Of a stretch of DNA of 64,000 nt, positions 28,254 to 42,200 are shown one piece after another; position 1 is the first letter of the stretch, and each line of letters begins with the position of its first letter. The position numbers were made by a program, and so were the translations under genes. The stretch is taken from contig OZ022246.1 of NCBI GenBank assembly GCA_963978895.1, forward strand, positions 7,247,932 to 7,311,931, in the 5' to 3' direction. This DNA is from Erpobdella octoculata (Eukaryota; Annelida; Clitellata; Hirudinida; Erpobdellidae). Under the pieces are notes generated by a model. It worked only from the letters and a program-made list of their open reading frames with translations. It was not told where the DNA came from and did not search any database.

Positions 28254-31200
28254 ACAACAACATCATCATCATTGTCAGCATTATCATCGTCATCATTATC
28301 AGCACCATCATCGTCATCATTATCAGCAGCATCATCTTCATCATTATCATCGTCATCATTATCAGCATCATCGTCATCATTATCGGCATTATCATCGTCA
28401 TCATTATCAGCACCATCCTCACGTGAGAGTTGTTTCCATGCTGTCTGAACAAACAGAATGTCAGGGATCCATTATTATTGGACGGCCAAAAAAGTGCTCC
28501 AGTATTGATTTTGCCGGACATCATGATTTGTTCTTCAGGCTCATATTTCTTAATTGTATGCAATTATAAAAAATATAACATAAATATTGAAATAATATTA
28601 TATGAAATAATAAATTAAAACAATTTGTAAGATTTTAAAATCAATATTCAAACATTTTAGATCAGCTACTGAAACAGAAAGAAACACTTCTTGACTCCAG
28701 ATCCCCCTCGATAAAACGACCATCAAAGGTTAACAAAAAACCTCAAAACACGTCTCGGTCGTTTTAATTAGGTTTTTTTCACTTTGCTACAGAAACAGGA
28801 AGAAACAAATCCAAAGAAAGAAAAATCAGTTTTGCAAGCCAAACTTACCAAATTAGCTCTACAAATCGGATACGCTGGTTAGTTCAAAATAATTGACTTG
28901 TTGGCAATATTAATACATTTTTTATTGCGTTTACATTTAGTTTATTGACCAAGATTGACAATAAACAATAATAATAATTTTTTATAGGAACGATTGTTGC
29001 CGTGGTGACGGTTTTAATTTTAGTCCTTCGTTTCTCTGTGGAAACATTTATTATAGAGAAAAAGCCATGGAGCATTCAGTATTTTCAACAATTTGTCAAA
29101 TTTTTCATCATCGGGGTTACAGTTCTTGTTGTTGCAGTTCCAGAAGGACTGCCACTTGCTGTTACATTGGCACTTGCCTATTCAGTCAGAGTAAGTTTTT
29201 TATTTGTTGCTGTTTTTTCCTTGAAAGTTTTGACTAAAATTAACATTTTTTAATGTGTTTGTTAGTTATTCTATGCTATAAAAAAAAAGAATGGAAAGTT
29301 TCCAACCATTCTAAGGAGTCTCATGAGACAGTTGAATGGAAACCAGTTTGGGTCATAAAATTTCAAAGGGTTGCCAAATCTCTGGGAGTCCAACCGCCTC
29401 CGACCTCAGTACAATTTTGTTTTCTTTTTTTAGAAAATGATGCACGATAATAACCTAGTCAGACATCTTCACGCCTGTGAAACTATGGGTAATGCAACGG
29501 CCATTTGTTCGGACAAAACAGGGACGTTAACGACAAATAGGATGACAGTCGTTCAATGTTTCATTGCAGGTCAAACGCCTTCAATTTTTTTTTAATTTTG
29601 GGTTTTAAAAATTCTACAAATTCTCGTGAACTTATTTTTTGTGTGAATCCAGATAGAACATTCCGGCACGTTCCACAATCCAGAGAAATTCCACAAAACA
29701 TTCTCGACACCATCGTCACCCTCATATCAATCAACAGCGGATACACTTCTAAAATCATTGTAACGATTCATTTTTATGTAATTTTTTGTAATCGCCTTAA
29801 CAATTCCAAGTCTTGGTTGATTTAAAGCCTGCAACGACCCCTGGTGAACTGCCGAAGCAGGTCGGCAACAAGACGGAGTGTGCATTGTTGGGACTGGTTC
29901 TGGAATTAGGTCGAAGTTATGAACAAGAGAGAGAAGAAATGCCTGAAGATCGAATCTTCAAAGTGTACACGTTCAACTCCGTTCGAAAATCGATGACCAC
30001 TGTAATTCCAATTGAGAAGGGAGGTTATAGAATATTTTCGAAAGGAGCCTCTGAAATCGTCTTGAGAAAGTTTGAAATTAAATTTACTTTTGTTCTGAAA
30101 GTTTTTGAGACACACACTAAAACATGAATTTTGTATGTGCAAAGATGCGGCTGGATCCATGGAAAGAATGGAGCAGTGAGGAAGCTATCAAATAACGACA
30201 TCACCTGGCTCATAAATAACGTAGTCGAGCCAATGGCAAGTGACGGATATAGAACTCTCTGTCTCGCCTATAAAAGCTACGTTCCAGGTGTTTACTGAAA
30301 TTTTTTCTTTTCTATCAGTTTTATTATTTTTATATAATCAGTCTAAGTGAAATCTAAATTTCTTTCGACGTCATAAGGTACGCCGGAGCAGAATGAAGTT
30401 CAGTTGTCCGACAATATAGACTGGAATGATGAAGAAGATATTGTTTCAAAGTTAACGTGTCTTGCTATACTGGGAATTGAAGATCCAGTTAGACCTGAAG
30501 TAAATTTCAAGTTTTGATTTGAGTTGAAAGTATTTTTGTATTTTATAATTTAAAAAAAATATATTGACTAACTTTCCCTGTCGTGATGACTCGATTCAGG
30601 TTCCAAATGCCATCAAAAAATGTCAAAGAGCAGGTATAACCGTACGTATGGTTACAGGAGATAACGTCAACACTGCTAAATCTATCGCGATAAAATGCGG
30701 AATTCTCAATCCGAAAGATAATTTTCTCGTCCTTGATGGAACTCAGTTCAATGAAATGATCAGAGAGCGCCCTGATGGTCCCGTGAGTTCCAATTCATCT
30801 CAAATCGCTTTTATCTTATAAAAAACTAGAAAATAAATATTGTCATATAATCACTCAAAGAATATTATCATTATCAAAATATTATCATATAATCACTAAA
30901 ATAAAATAAATATTATCATATAATCACTGAAAGAAAATATATATTATCACATAATGCTAAAAAAAATTAGGTTGCTTTCCAAATTACAGCATCGATCGAA
31001 TATGCATGGTTTCAATTCCCATGCGTTGACTCTTCTAATATTTTTCGAAACGATTCTGGACTGAAACTTGTTTCACTTACATGAAAATGATAAAGATTCG
31101 ATCAAACGTTTTATAAAATTTGGACCCAATGGCACCCAAGGCAAAGAATGCATTGTAGTTAAGTGGAGATTTTTTTCTTGAAGACAATCTTTCACGGAGC

Positions 31201-34188
31201 AAAAAAGTTGGAGACGAAAATTTGGGGCCGTAAGTAAAAAGATGGGAGCAAAAAAGAGTGCCTGAATTGCAGACTTCCCTTAAGAAATGACCCGACTTAC
31301 AAACTCTCCTAAAAATGACAAGATCCGATCAGAGCAGAGTAGAAAAATGAAGTTGTTTTAAAGACATGGAAAACAATAAAATTAAAATCAATTAAATTTT
31401 GAATAATAATAAATATATTACCTTTAATAAACATTATTCATTGGAAACGAGAGGGCAAGATGATTAAAAATTCCAGGATCAAACCTTGTGGACAACTTTG
31501 ATTCAGAAAATTTTTTTCTCAGCTCTTAGAAGCTTTTTTGCCGGTAGCCAAACTGACATGAGAAGTTAACAAAATGCAAATTTCAATGTTTGAAAACAGC
31601 TCCGAGCATCTTATCTGTTTTTGAAAACTTTTAAAAACGTTTTTCCTTTTGGCAACATGCAAGGTTTTACCATTAATTCTTTGCATAATTCATATTTTTC
31701 CACCGAAAAAAATTGTTAATGCGACTCACTGAATTGATTTACTACTACAAAATCCAACATACAAATTGAATCGGATTTTCTTGAAATTGTAGAATAAAAT
31801 CAAGCAAAAACTATTATTGAGTCTTTTGTATAAGCAAAGTTTTTAAATAAAAATAATCTTTCATTTAAAAATTGTGAGGATGGGCACGTTTGAATTTTGT
31901 CTGCCAAAGAGTAAGCAATTTTTGACGATGCTTTTCAACTGCGAAACTTGAATAAAACAGAAAAAAAGAATTTATTTTACTTTTTTTCAACTCAGGTGAA
32001 ACAAGAACTGATAGACAAGGTGTGGCCTCTCCTACGGGTTCTAGCGAGGTCATCACCGACCGACAAGCACACTCTTGTGAAGGGAATGATTGAGAGTCGG
32101 GTGTCTAAAAAGAGAGAAGTAGTAGCAGTCACCGGTGATGGAACGAACGACGGTCCCGCACTGAAAAGAGCAGATGTGGGATTTGCAATGGTTTGTATGC
32201 TCCATTAGATGATTGATGATCATACAAATGCTCAATTTACTTTCGTTCTGAGATTGCACGTTAATCTTTTCCAGGGCATAGCTGGCACAGATGTAGCAAA
32301 AGAAGCGTCTGACATAATCCTCATGGATGATAATTTTTCTTCCATCGTGAAAGCCGTCATATGGGGGCGCAACGTGTACGACAACATCGCCAAGTTTCTT
32401 CAGTTCCAGCTGACGGTCAACGTGGTTGCTGTGTTCGTGGCTTTCTTGGGAGCGTGTGCCATAAAAGTAAGTAAATACACATAATGTCCTGATATATCTT
32501 AAAAATCGTCGTTAAATTAAATTGCAAGAAACGTTTTTTATTTAAATTTAACGTTACGCTCTTAGGATTCTCCTTTGAAAGCCATTCAGATGTTATGGGT
32601 TAATCTCATCATGGACACTTTGGCATCACTGGCACTTGCCACAGAACTTCCATCCGAAGAACTCCTAGAAAGAAAGCCTTACGGACGTACAAAACCTTTG
32701 ATCTCAGCTATGATGCTGACAAACATTGCCGGCCATGCCATTTATCAAATCATCATCGTTTTTTTCATTTTGTTTTACGGTAAGCAAACATTTTATTATA
32801 ATTTGGGCGTCATGTCAAAAATCATATAACAGGTCACCAAAATTGAGAAAAATTTTTTATTGTTTAACGCTCAGCTGTTTTAATAAATCAAATTGCCATT
32901 ATTGGTTAAGGGAATAGAAAACAATTCAGAGCAAGAGAAAATAAATCTCTAGCGTAAAGAAGAATGTTAGATATTTTTTAATACCACAAATTTTACAACT
33001 GCGACTTCAACAATTAATAGAAATATGAGTTAATTGTCAATAAATGTAGTTTTAATTTATATAAATTTCAAGGTGAAGTGATGTTCGACATAGACAGTGG
33101 CAGGGAATCCGGTTTCAATTCAACGCCGACTCAACATTTTACAATCATCTTCAACACCTTCGTCATGATGACATTATTTAATGAAATAAACGCAAGGAAG
33201 ATTCACGGACAAAGAAATGTGTTCGAAGGCTTGCACAGAAATGCGGTCTTTGTGATAATATGGCTCTCTACATTCGTGTCGCAGGTTGGCATCAATGTCT
33301 GGTTTCATAGCTTGAAAATGTTAAGGCGATCGATTCTTAATTGGATTGTTTTTTCAGATCATTATTGTTGAATTCGGAGGACCAGCGTTCTCAACAACTA
33401 ACCTGACACTTGAACAATGGGTTTGGTGTTTCCTACTTGGCTCAGGCGAACTTTTATGGGGACAGGCAATGAAATTTAAAATATTTTTCCAGTACAGTAT
33501 AAAAACGACTTTTTATTGTGGTTTTTTCTTTGTAGGTTGTTGTTTCATTTCCAACACATCGGCTCACAAAACTGAGCTTGAAACGACAGAAAGTGAAAAA
33601 CATCCAAAGAGTAGAAATGATAGAAAAACAAGTTGAAACAGACGACGACGATCTCTCAGACGACATTCCTAAAGGTCAAATATTGTGGATTCGAGGTTTG
33701 ACACGACTACAACACCAAGTAAAATTACTTCCCATCTTAAAAATAAATGCGATTCAAAATCTCATAACAAAATTTTTCGAATTATTCAGCTACGGGTAGC
33801 CAGAGTATTCAGAGACGTTTTGACAGACTATGACGATCGGCGTAGCGTACGCAGCTCAAAAAGTTCGCGCTTTTCCTGGCACAGAAATGCTTCAGAAGAA
33901 AAAAGCTTACCTGATAGTGAAGCGAGCTACATCGTATCTGCCAACTGCTCTTATACTAACATGGGAATGTTGCTTCAAGAAAAACACCAGGATCTGAGCA
34001 GCAGACCCAGCTCTTCGAGCAAAACGAGGTCGGTAGAAAACGTGTCAGCAAGGAGCAGCAACGGAACAAACTGCTGGTCCAAACAGCCTAGCATAGTAAA
34101 ACAAATCAGCTTGCCAAAGCCACCATCCACCGGTTACTTCAGCGAGGACGAAGCTGATCTGAGCCAGCCTAAAACAACATGTGCATGA
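19774..34188 (+). CDS. ATP2B: Plasma-membrane Ca2+-transporting ATPase, C-terminal 978 residues (17 exons)
   Basis: P2B-type pump exporting Ca2+ from the cytosol. Exons: 19774-19917, 28661-28728, 28793-28877, 28988-29190, 29434-29569, 29653-29759, 29828-30069, 30145-30287, 30378-30499, 30600-30782, 31996-32190, 32275-32466, 32566-32779, 33073-33284, 33358-33465, 33536-33718, 33790-34188. Phase closes at every junction. Seen in order: [10 protein letters not shown]; the phospholipid-responsive [13 protein letters not shown]; membrane helices with VPEGLPL; the phosphorylated Asp in CSDKTGT (29512-29514); NKTEC and KGASEIV of the nucleotide site; TGDGTNDGP; the Ca2+-binding [10 protein letters not shown]; and a calmodulin-binding segment ([13 protein letters not shown] plus RVARVFRD) split by the last intron. 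The N-terminal third is not found, so it lies left of the window or in missed exons. The end TTCA is not a clear PDZ ligand. Intron 15 has a GC donor (33466). Intron 1 carries a full-length LINE. Confidence 0.95.
19918..20259. other. Pump intron 1, segment left of the LINE
   Basis: Plain AT-rich intronic sequence after a GT donor at 19918-19919. The LINE 5' border is not sharply defined; it probably begins between about 20150 and 20300. Confidence 0.4.
20394..21149 (+). CDS. LINE ORF1 protein (coiled coil plus RNA-binding domain)
   Basis: 251 codons starting at ATG 20394 (the frame is also open one codon upstream at GTG). Residues about 20-95 form a Lys/Glu/Leu-rich coiled coil. After it [14 protein letters not shown] starts the ORF1 RNA-binding fold, followed by [18 protein letters not shown] and a C-terminal basic region with [12 protein letters not shown]1 proteins of CR1/Jockey-group LINEs bind and chaperone element RNA. 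The frame is intact. Its TAA (21147-21149) is one base from the ORF2 ATG (21151), the usual tight ORF1/ORF2 arrangement. Confidence 0.8.
   Translation: MSRKRQEEVLDLLMEGKTIEALSDKIKEKILPSLEHGIKEMMKNLMLETVTKLIKDEIKPLVDKIKSITEENKTLQIRVDRLEMQLRSNDLVIHGIPESSYAEVASGVTAGEGDSSKHMSRQDTMSAVVECCRTKLDLDISMKDITAGYRIPGIKNAPRPIVITLASKTVRDRIYSSRRLLHKQEDKHKIYINEHLTKRCSEIFSRGRRLLKEKKISSTWTWNGVVFAKRVESDKPIKILSLEEVEKLQTS
21151..24203 (+). pseudogene. LINE ORF2, endonuclease-reverse transcriptase, CR1 group, one frameshift
   Basis: Starts at ATG 21151. The AP endonuclease shows [36 protein letters not shown] and SDHFPIF. The reverse transcriptase follows with [49 protein letters not shown] and the catalytic FADD at 23373-23384, then [15 protein letters not shown] and a long C-terminal domain ending at TAA 24201-24203. 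The only lesion I see is a 1-nt shift in a poly-T run near 22658-22666: the 21151 frame ends at 22698, while the next frame carries on with [17 protein letters not shown]. Repairing that run would leave about 1,016 codons open. It inserts in the sense direction in pump intron 1. Endonuclease plus RT and no RNase H fit CR1-group LINEs such as Daphne or CR1. Confidence 0.9.
24204..24510 (+). mobile_element. LINE 3' UTR and AAATAAATAAATAA end
   Basis: A T-rich 3' UTR containing GGGAAGGAATTCCC ends with a GAAATAAATAAATAAG microsatellite-type tail near 24490-24510, as in CR1-group elements. Confidence 0.55.
24511..27221. other. Pump intron 1, segment with microsatellites
   Basis: Holds (CT)n at about 24918-25007, a compound (ATC)n(GTC)n(ATC)n triplet block at about 25195-25335, and a 100-bp dispersed repeat (about 25655-25765) whose second copy is at about 27800-27915. 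Frames at 26247-26435 and 26714-26957 have no recognisable product. Confidence 0.6.
27223..27396 (-). mobile_element. Short LTR with tRNA-Leu-type primer binding site
   Basis: On the minus strand, 27396-27234 forms a 163-bp segment beginning TGTAAGGCAG and ending TATCGTAACA, with a TATATA near its 3' part. Two bases later comes TGGTGTCAG (27231-27223), complementary to the 3' end CTGACACCA of tRNA-Leu. This LTR then primer-site order defines the 5' end of an LTR retrotransposon. Only a short gag-like start (ATGGGTTTG at about 27200) follows before stops. The short LTR suits gypsy/Mag-type elements, an inference. Confidence 0.5.
27397..28660. other. Pump intron 1, right part with TTATA and ATC arrays
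   Basis: Contains a TTATA pentanucleotide array (about 27727-27788), the second copy of the 100-bp dispersed repeat (27800-27915) and an interrupted ATC array (28090-28420). It ends at the acceptor of pump exon 2 (CATTTTAG, 28653-28660). Confidence 0.7.
30783..31995. other. Pump intron 10
   Basis: GT-AG intron of 1.2 kb. Its start holds a 45-50-bp imperfect tandem repeat (ATTATCATATAATCACT, three to four copies, 30832-30960). The rest looks unique and noncoding. Confidence 0.6.
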
Positions 34189-34247
34189 AATGAAACATCA
34201 CCAGGAACAAAGCCGAATCACAAACAGTATCGCATTTTTACATGCTT

Positions 34248-34253
34248 ATTAAA
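34248..34253 (+). terminator. Possible poly(A) signal ATTAAA of the pump gene
   Basis: ATTAAA lies 60 bp after the pump stop codon. It is the best candidate in the short 190-bp interval before the convergent methyltransferase gene. Weak evidence alone. Confidence 0.35.
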
Positions 34254-34376
34254 AAAAAATGAAATGCCAGTAGGAAAGAAGACTTTTTTTAATGTAAAAC
34301 TTTCTGACGAATTACCAATTATGTATGTGTATGTGTATGTGTGTGTGTGTGTGTGAAGTTTGGTTTGTGAAATTTC

Positions 34377-35685
34377 TCATGACCACTTATAACATGAATA
34401 AAAAGTTCTGTCAAATTGTTTTACATGATAAGAATAAAGATCTCTACATTTCCTAGCTCTTTTTAAAGGAAGTTTCCAAATTCCAACAAAAATATTAGAA
34501 TCCTCAATTGTGTTGGGGGGACCATCTTTAGACACACATAGCGGAGGAGTCAAAGAGTATGGAGGAATCTCCAAGTTGACTTCTCTGTATCTTCCTGGAT
34601 TCTCAACATCATTGAATTTAAGTTCTTTATTTAAAGAGTAACTTGGGAATGTTGTAACAATCAAGAGACCACTTGAGCTGTTTGAAAATATCTTCAACAC
34701 CCTATCAATCACAAAAAAATTTTTAATTTAAGTGTTTAATGATAACTAGTGTACTAGAAATTTACTTTTTTACATCACTGGAATGCAGGTGCTGCAAAAG
34801 CATTCGACATAATATGATGTCATAACTTCCCAAACTCTCCATCATAACAATATCTTGAAGGATAAAACTCCATCCTTCATTCTTAAAAGTTTCTTTGTGA
34901 TGTTTAATGACATCTGGAACAATATCCATCCCGGTGTAATCTATATCGTCTCTTGTGTTTAAGAATCTACTCATCCAGGCCATATCCCCACATGGAACGT
35001 CCAGTAATCGAATTTTGGAATTGGAATTTTTTAATTTTTTGATTTGGTTAATGGCAATGTGTAAAACTGCAACAATTTCTTGTGACCACTGCAGCGTTGA
35101 ACCTCTACCTTTGCAAAATATAATTTACAATTTACCAAAAAATAATAAACAAACCATAAAAAAACATATGAACTGAAATTAACCTGATGCACTCAAATCT
35201 GTATAATTTTCATCCCAACCATGACCCCATGCTCTGTTTTCAAAAACTTTCTTAAAAGATTTAATTCTAGCAACCGATGATTCCACAACATCAGCAGGTG
35301 AATAAATATATTCAGCAGACATCAAATTTCCTTGCACTTTTCCTAAGGCTTCTTCTGTTATACAGTTTCTGATATAGCCATCAGAGTCTAATAATGATGT
35401 GTTCCAAGAAACCTGATAACTTTCAGGACTTTTTTGGAGTGAATTCAATTTCTGCAATGGTGTTGTTAAACTTGGAGTTTCTTCATTTATTACTGATGAT
35501 ACTACTAAATTATCACAATTTTTTTTAACATCAACAGCTGCCTGTTTATGTTGTTGATATGCATCACATATTATTAAACATTGCTCAAAAGTGAAAGATT
35601 CTCTAATGACAAAAATAAAATACAAATTAAATAATAAACTAAATACAACTAAAATTTTAATTAATGCAGCTTTTATAGATTTCAT
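34377..35685 (-). CDS. Membrane-anchored SAM-dependent methyltransferase-like protein (3 exons)
   Basis: Exons 35685-35184, 35108-34766 and 34701-34377 give 389 residues with consistent phase and GT-AG introns. The start is ATG 35685; the in-phase TTG further up is not used. Residues about 7-27 are a hydrophobic anchor (LVVFSLLFNLYFIFVI) after a Lys-containing N-terminus, so a signal-anchored, probably lumenal enzyme. The second exon has the class I SAM motif LLDVPCGDMAW, then YTGMDIVPDVI, a FILQDIV acidic step and YDIILCRMLLQHL, the order of methyltransferase motifs I to V. The last exon has a PPYSLTPPLC stretch and a Cys-rich end. The substrate is unknown. Convergent with the Ca2+ pump, 189 bp apart. 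Confidence 0.8.
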
Positions 35686-36211
35686 TTCCAAAGCTTAACA
35701 GAGTAGTTTAACGCAGTTTTTAACGAAACACGATGCAGCGTTCGTTCAGGTGAGCTTGTTTACAAATTGATTAAAAGTAAATATTCAATTCATCATAGAC
35801 ATCTATGTAACCTGCAATTTTTTGCGTAGATGGAAACGTTGTGATTAGTCAAAAGAAACGGAAAAAACCGGATTTAATATAAACTTCGTTTCAGCCTAAT
35901 TTTTTGGAATTTTGCAAAGCCGATAAAACTTTTCCCCTGGCTTTTCATATAGGTGTTTCAAAAATAGAAAAGAAATTAGTTAATTAATTATAATTGCTTT
36001 AGAAATGCATCAATGTTTTAGCAAAATATAAACTTGCCTTATTATAAGAATGAACTTATTTGTACAAATATGGTGGCAAATGGGAAAAGGATACAGAGGA
36101 GGCGAGCCCACCCCCCATGATTTTTCCACCAAATAGAAAAAATATTTTTATTAGTTGATAAACAAAATAATTTTTATACATTTTGAATTATATCTACTTA
36201 TTTATATCATA
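35686..36211. other. Upstream region of the methyltransferase gene
   Basis: Probable promoter side of the minus-strand methyltransferase gene. No clear TATA box or other motif is seen. Sequence is AT-rich, with a small GC-rich patch near 36095-36118. Confidence 0.4.
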
Positions 36212-38192
<1,981 letters not shown>

Positions 38193-39207
38193 TATCTCTG
38201 CTAATATTTTTCAATCTTTTAGATAAACTTTGTTACATTCATATTTTGAACTTTTTTTTGTCTGCTTTCAATATTAACGGAAAGTTAATAGTTTTGTATA
38301 CTGTTTTTTATTTAATATGACGTTTTGCATGAAAATAAAACATACTAGTGTATATTGGCAAGGTCATTTGAGTTTGAAGATTTTCTAGGTTAAATTTAAA
38401 AAATCTTTGCCCCCAAGATTTCGCTGAATCGCCGCCCCTGAAGGAAAAAACGTATGTTGATGCAATATGCAATGAAGAAACTCATCAGATTAATCTGATG
38501 AGTGCTCATTTTTGTGAAACTCAATAACAACAACAGGATTTTAATGGTGGAACTTTTGAGACGATTCAAAAAAGGACAGAATTTGAGAAAAAAGTTAGTC
38601 AGATTTTATTTCCTCCCTTAGATACCGTCTTTCTTTTTTTTTTTTTAAAACAAAATCTACCCTATGCCATCGACGTTTTTGGAGGTGCCCGCTACGACCA
38701 TACCTTAAAACTCAATGTTCACCGTATCTGAGCCATAATGGAGCTTCAATTCTGGGAAAATTTTACAACAAACCTTCTTTCATTAATTTAAATAGCACAT
38801 ATCAAATTACAACTTATTTGTACAAAACTCTAGTTTTGTTTAGATGTCGCTAAATAACATTTACATCGTAATGTTTTGTGGGAATGAAATTATTCGATAG
38901 AAATAAACAACAAACTGGCTATCAAGTCTTCCCTTAATAATTTCTTTTTTCTTGAAGCTGATAAAAACAAGACAAAAAAAATCACTCATGAGCCAAAAAA
39001 GCATTAACATAATTGTTCACAATACAAATTCATGAACTCATGTCAGTTAATGTTTCAAGGCACTTTAAGCTTGTTTATCTTAAACTGAAAGGATTTGGAC
39101 AGGTTTCTTTTAAGCAAGGCACAATTTTCATAAAGTAAAACAAGAGTATTATGCATTAAAAATATTCAAGACAATAAAATAAAATATATAAAATTTCAGA
39201 TACATGA
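38193..39207. other. Intergenic, with a hAT-like terminus and a palindrome
   Basis: At 38398-38438 the minus strand reads CAGGGGCGGCGATTCAGC then GGGGGCAAAG, a typical hAT end, perhaps a solo remnant. A perfect 24-bp palindrome centred on GATTAATC lies at 38480-38503. The rest is AT-rich 3' flank of the dehydrogenase gene. Confidence 0.45.
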
Positions 39208-42200
39208 TTAAAGATGATATTCCTTCAATAAATTATTGGCAATGACGATCCTCATGATCTCACTCGTTCCTTCATAAATTTCTGTGATCCTCGCATCTCT
39301 GTAATGCCTCTCAGCTGGCATATCTGACACGTATCCCATTCCTCCTAATATCTGAATAGCCTGTTGAAACAAATATATTTTAATGCATCAGCTAATTAAA
39401 AACACCCAAAGATCATTCTATACTATTTAATAGAATAACATTAACTAGCAGTAAACTAAAATCAACTAATTTCTTAATATGAAAAAAACCTGATGTGAAA
39501 CGTAGGTTGCAGCTTCAGAGGCAGCAAGTTTAGCCATTGCAGCTTCCTATAACAGAAATTCATTAAGATTATCTTCAGTTAGTTAAATATGGAGATGTAC
39601 ACATCAATTATTATAACTATTATAATATCGATTATTGATTTCATTAAATTTATTTAATCATTAAGATCAGTATAACTCATCAGTAGTGGTGAGTATGAAT
39701 CAGTTATATCTGAAATGCCAATAAAAAAACATCAGATACATTTAAAACTATTTAATAACAAAAATCCAGCCTTAGTGAAAGATTGTCCAGCATCTTTTAA
39801 CATGGCTGCCCTCCATGTCAGAAGACGTGCAGATTCCAGTCTTGTCGACATGTCAGCAAGTTTGATCTGAAAATTTGCAAAAATAATTTTATATTTATTT
39901 AACGTGATAAGTACTACGAGAGATGATGTTTTAAAAACGATGACATGGAAATTTTTAATTTGAACAAAAACTCAGCATTAATAAATTAAATGAACAAACC
40001 TGAATACTTTGTAGTTTACTTATTGGAGCTCCAAACGATTCTCTTTTGCTTGCATAATCAATTGCACAATCCAATGCAGCCTATAACGTTTATATATTCT
40101 CACAGTCATAAAATAGACATTTTCTAAAACAATAAAAACAAATTTAGACACTCAAATTTATAAACTTCTAAAACATCACCTGAGCAATCCCAAGAGCTTG
40201 CGAGGCAATTCCTATTCTTCCACTGTCGAGACATTTCTTCAATACAAATAAATAAATAAATAACATTTCTTCAATATAAATAAATGACAGACAATATATT
40301 TCTTCAATATAAATAAATAAATAAATAACATTTCTTCAATACAAATAAATAAATAAATAACATTTCTTCAATATAAATAAATAAATAAACGACTGACAAT
40401 ATATTTCTTCAATATAAATAAACGGCTGGCAAAAAACTTGTAACAGAAATCTAAAAAATTAAAAACCATTGCAATTTTGAATCCTTCTCCAGGTTCTCCG
40501 AGCAAATTATCTTTAGGAATTTTACAATCTTCAAAAATTAACTGACACGTTGATGAACCTCGAATTCCAAGCTTTTCCTCTCTCTTTCCCAAAGACAAAC
40601 CTTCAGTTGGCATGGGAACAATGAATGCACTTATACCCTGAATAATTTGCACAAATTTTCCATAAAAAAATCAGTCTTTTAATGCACTTTCTAACTCATA
40701 ATTGTTAATCTTTTAATACAATAAAACTTCAAAGCAGTAATAAAATAATGCATGATTTAAATTAGGATATATGAATAATTATTCCTGCAAACTCTAACAA
40801 AACTAGGTTTATAAATATTGATACAACTTCTCATCCATTCAAAGGTCAACAAAAACTTATCAGTTAACTATAACTTTAAATTTTCAAATAGTAAGGAAAA
40901 TTACAAACCTTGTGTTTCTTTTTAGCATCTGTAGTTGCAAATACCTGCATATACGTATTCAAATTTCTGATTAGCATACAGACGAAAAATCCAGATAACG
41001 AAAGTTTTCAACAACATTTAAGCATTGACATTTTTAAACCAGAATCATACTTACAATACCAGCTTCTGCTTCAAAACCATTAGTGATCCAGCTTTTTGTT
41101 CCATTAAGGAGCCAGTGGTCACCCATGTCAGTTGCCGTTGTCGATGCAGCCCCAGCATCACTTCCATTACCTGATATTATTATATGCTGTTATACATTTC
41201 AGCTAAAATATTATTTATTTGAAATTATTGACTGCATTTGATTTGAATAAAATGTACTGAAGCTGTTATAAGCAATCAATTTTATGTGAAAAAAGAAACT
41301 AAATCTCAATGAACCTGGCTCGCTCAGTGCAAAACATCCAACTTTTTTTCCAGATGTGTAAGGAACCACCCATGTTGATTTTTGGTTATCATTTCCAAAT
41401 TTCATCAAAGAGCCAAGATACAAGCTCTACAAGATTTTTTAAATAATAAAAAGTTATATTTTTACTATAATGCCCGAGATGCGAGATATTTAAAAATAGA
41501 GATATTTCTTTTAAGAAATTAAATAAGTAGCAGCTCCAAATTCAATTTGAAAATAATTTAAAATCCCAAAATTTAATCTTAATCTTATGGACTTATAAAA
41601 ACAAATAATTTTTGTACAAATTTAATTATTAAAACAAAAATTCTCACATTATTAACACTAGTAATTACTCCAACAGATGCACATCCACGACTTATTTCTT
41701 CCAATCCAAGAGAATATGCCATAGAATTCAAACCTGCCCCATTCAGACTCTCAGGAACTTCAATTGCCATCATTCCGAGTTCACCCAGCTTTTCAATCTT
41801 AAGAAAAAAATTACTTAAAAATAAAAAAAAACAAAGCTACAATACGTTTTCAATATTAAAACAAAGTAAATATGGTGAAAGTGGCAAAGCAGTAGAGTGT
41901 TTGCCTGTTGGCTTATAGGTCGGCGGTTCGATTCTCACCGACGTCACCATCGTAGCTCCCTTAAGCAAAGAGTTTACATGCATTGCTCAGGTTGAGTGTC
42001 TCGCGTGGTTAACTAACTCCTTTCGCTAACCCAAAAAATAAAATAAATGTTTAACTAACTTAGAGAGCTAACCTTGTCTCTTGGATACATATGATCCCTA
42101 TCAATGGCTGCAGCAAATGGTTTGAGTTCAGCATCAGCATAGCTCCTCAAGGTCTTTTGCAATATCCGGTGTGTTTCAGGCAGCAAAGAGTAGGTACTGA

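Noticed and set aside
38480..38530. Hammerhead ribozyme (CTGATGAG followed by GAAAC)
   Set aside because: The required C before GAAA is missing and stem II does not form; the CTGATGAG belongs to a 24-bp palindrome.
41881..41950. tRNA gene
   Set aside because: A and B boxes are present but acceptor and anticodon stems do not pair, and a SINE body with an A-rich tail follows.
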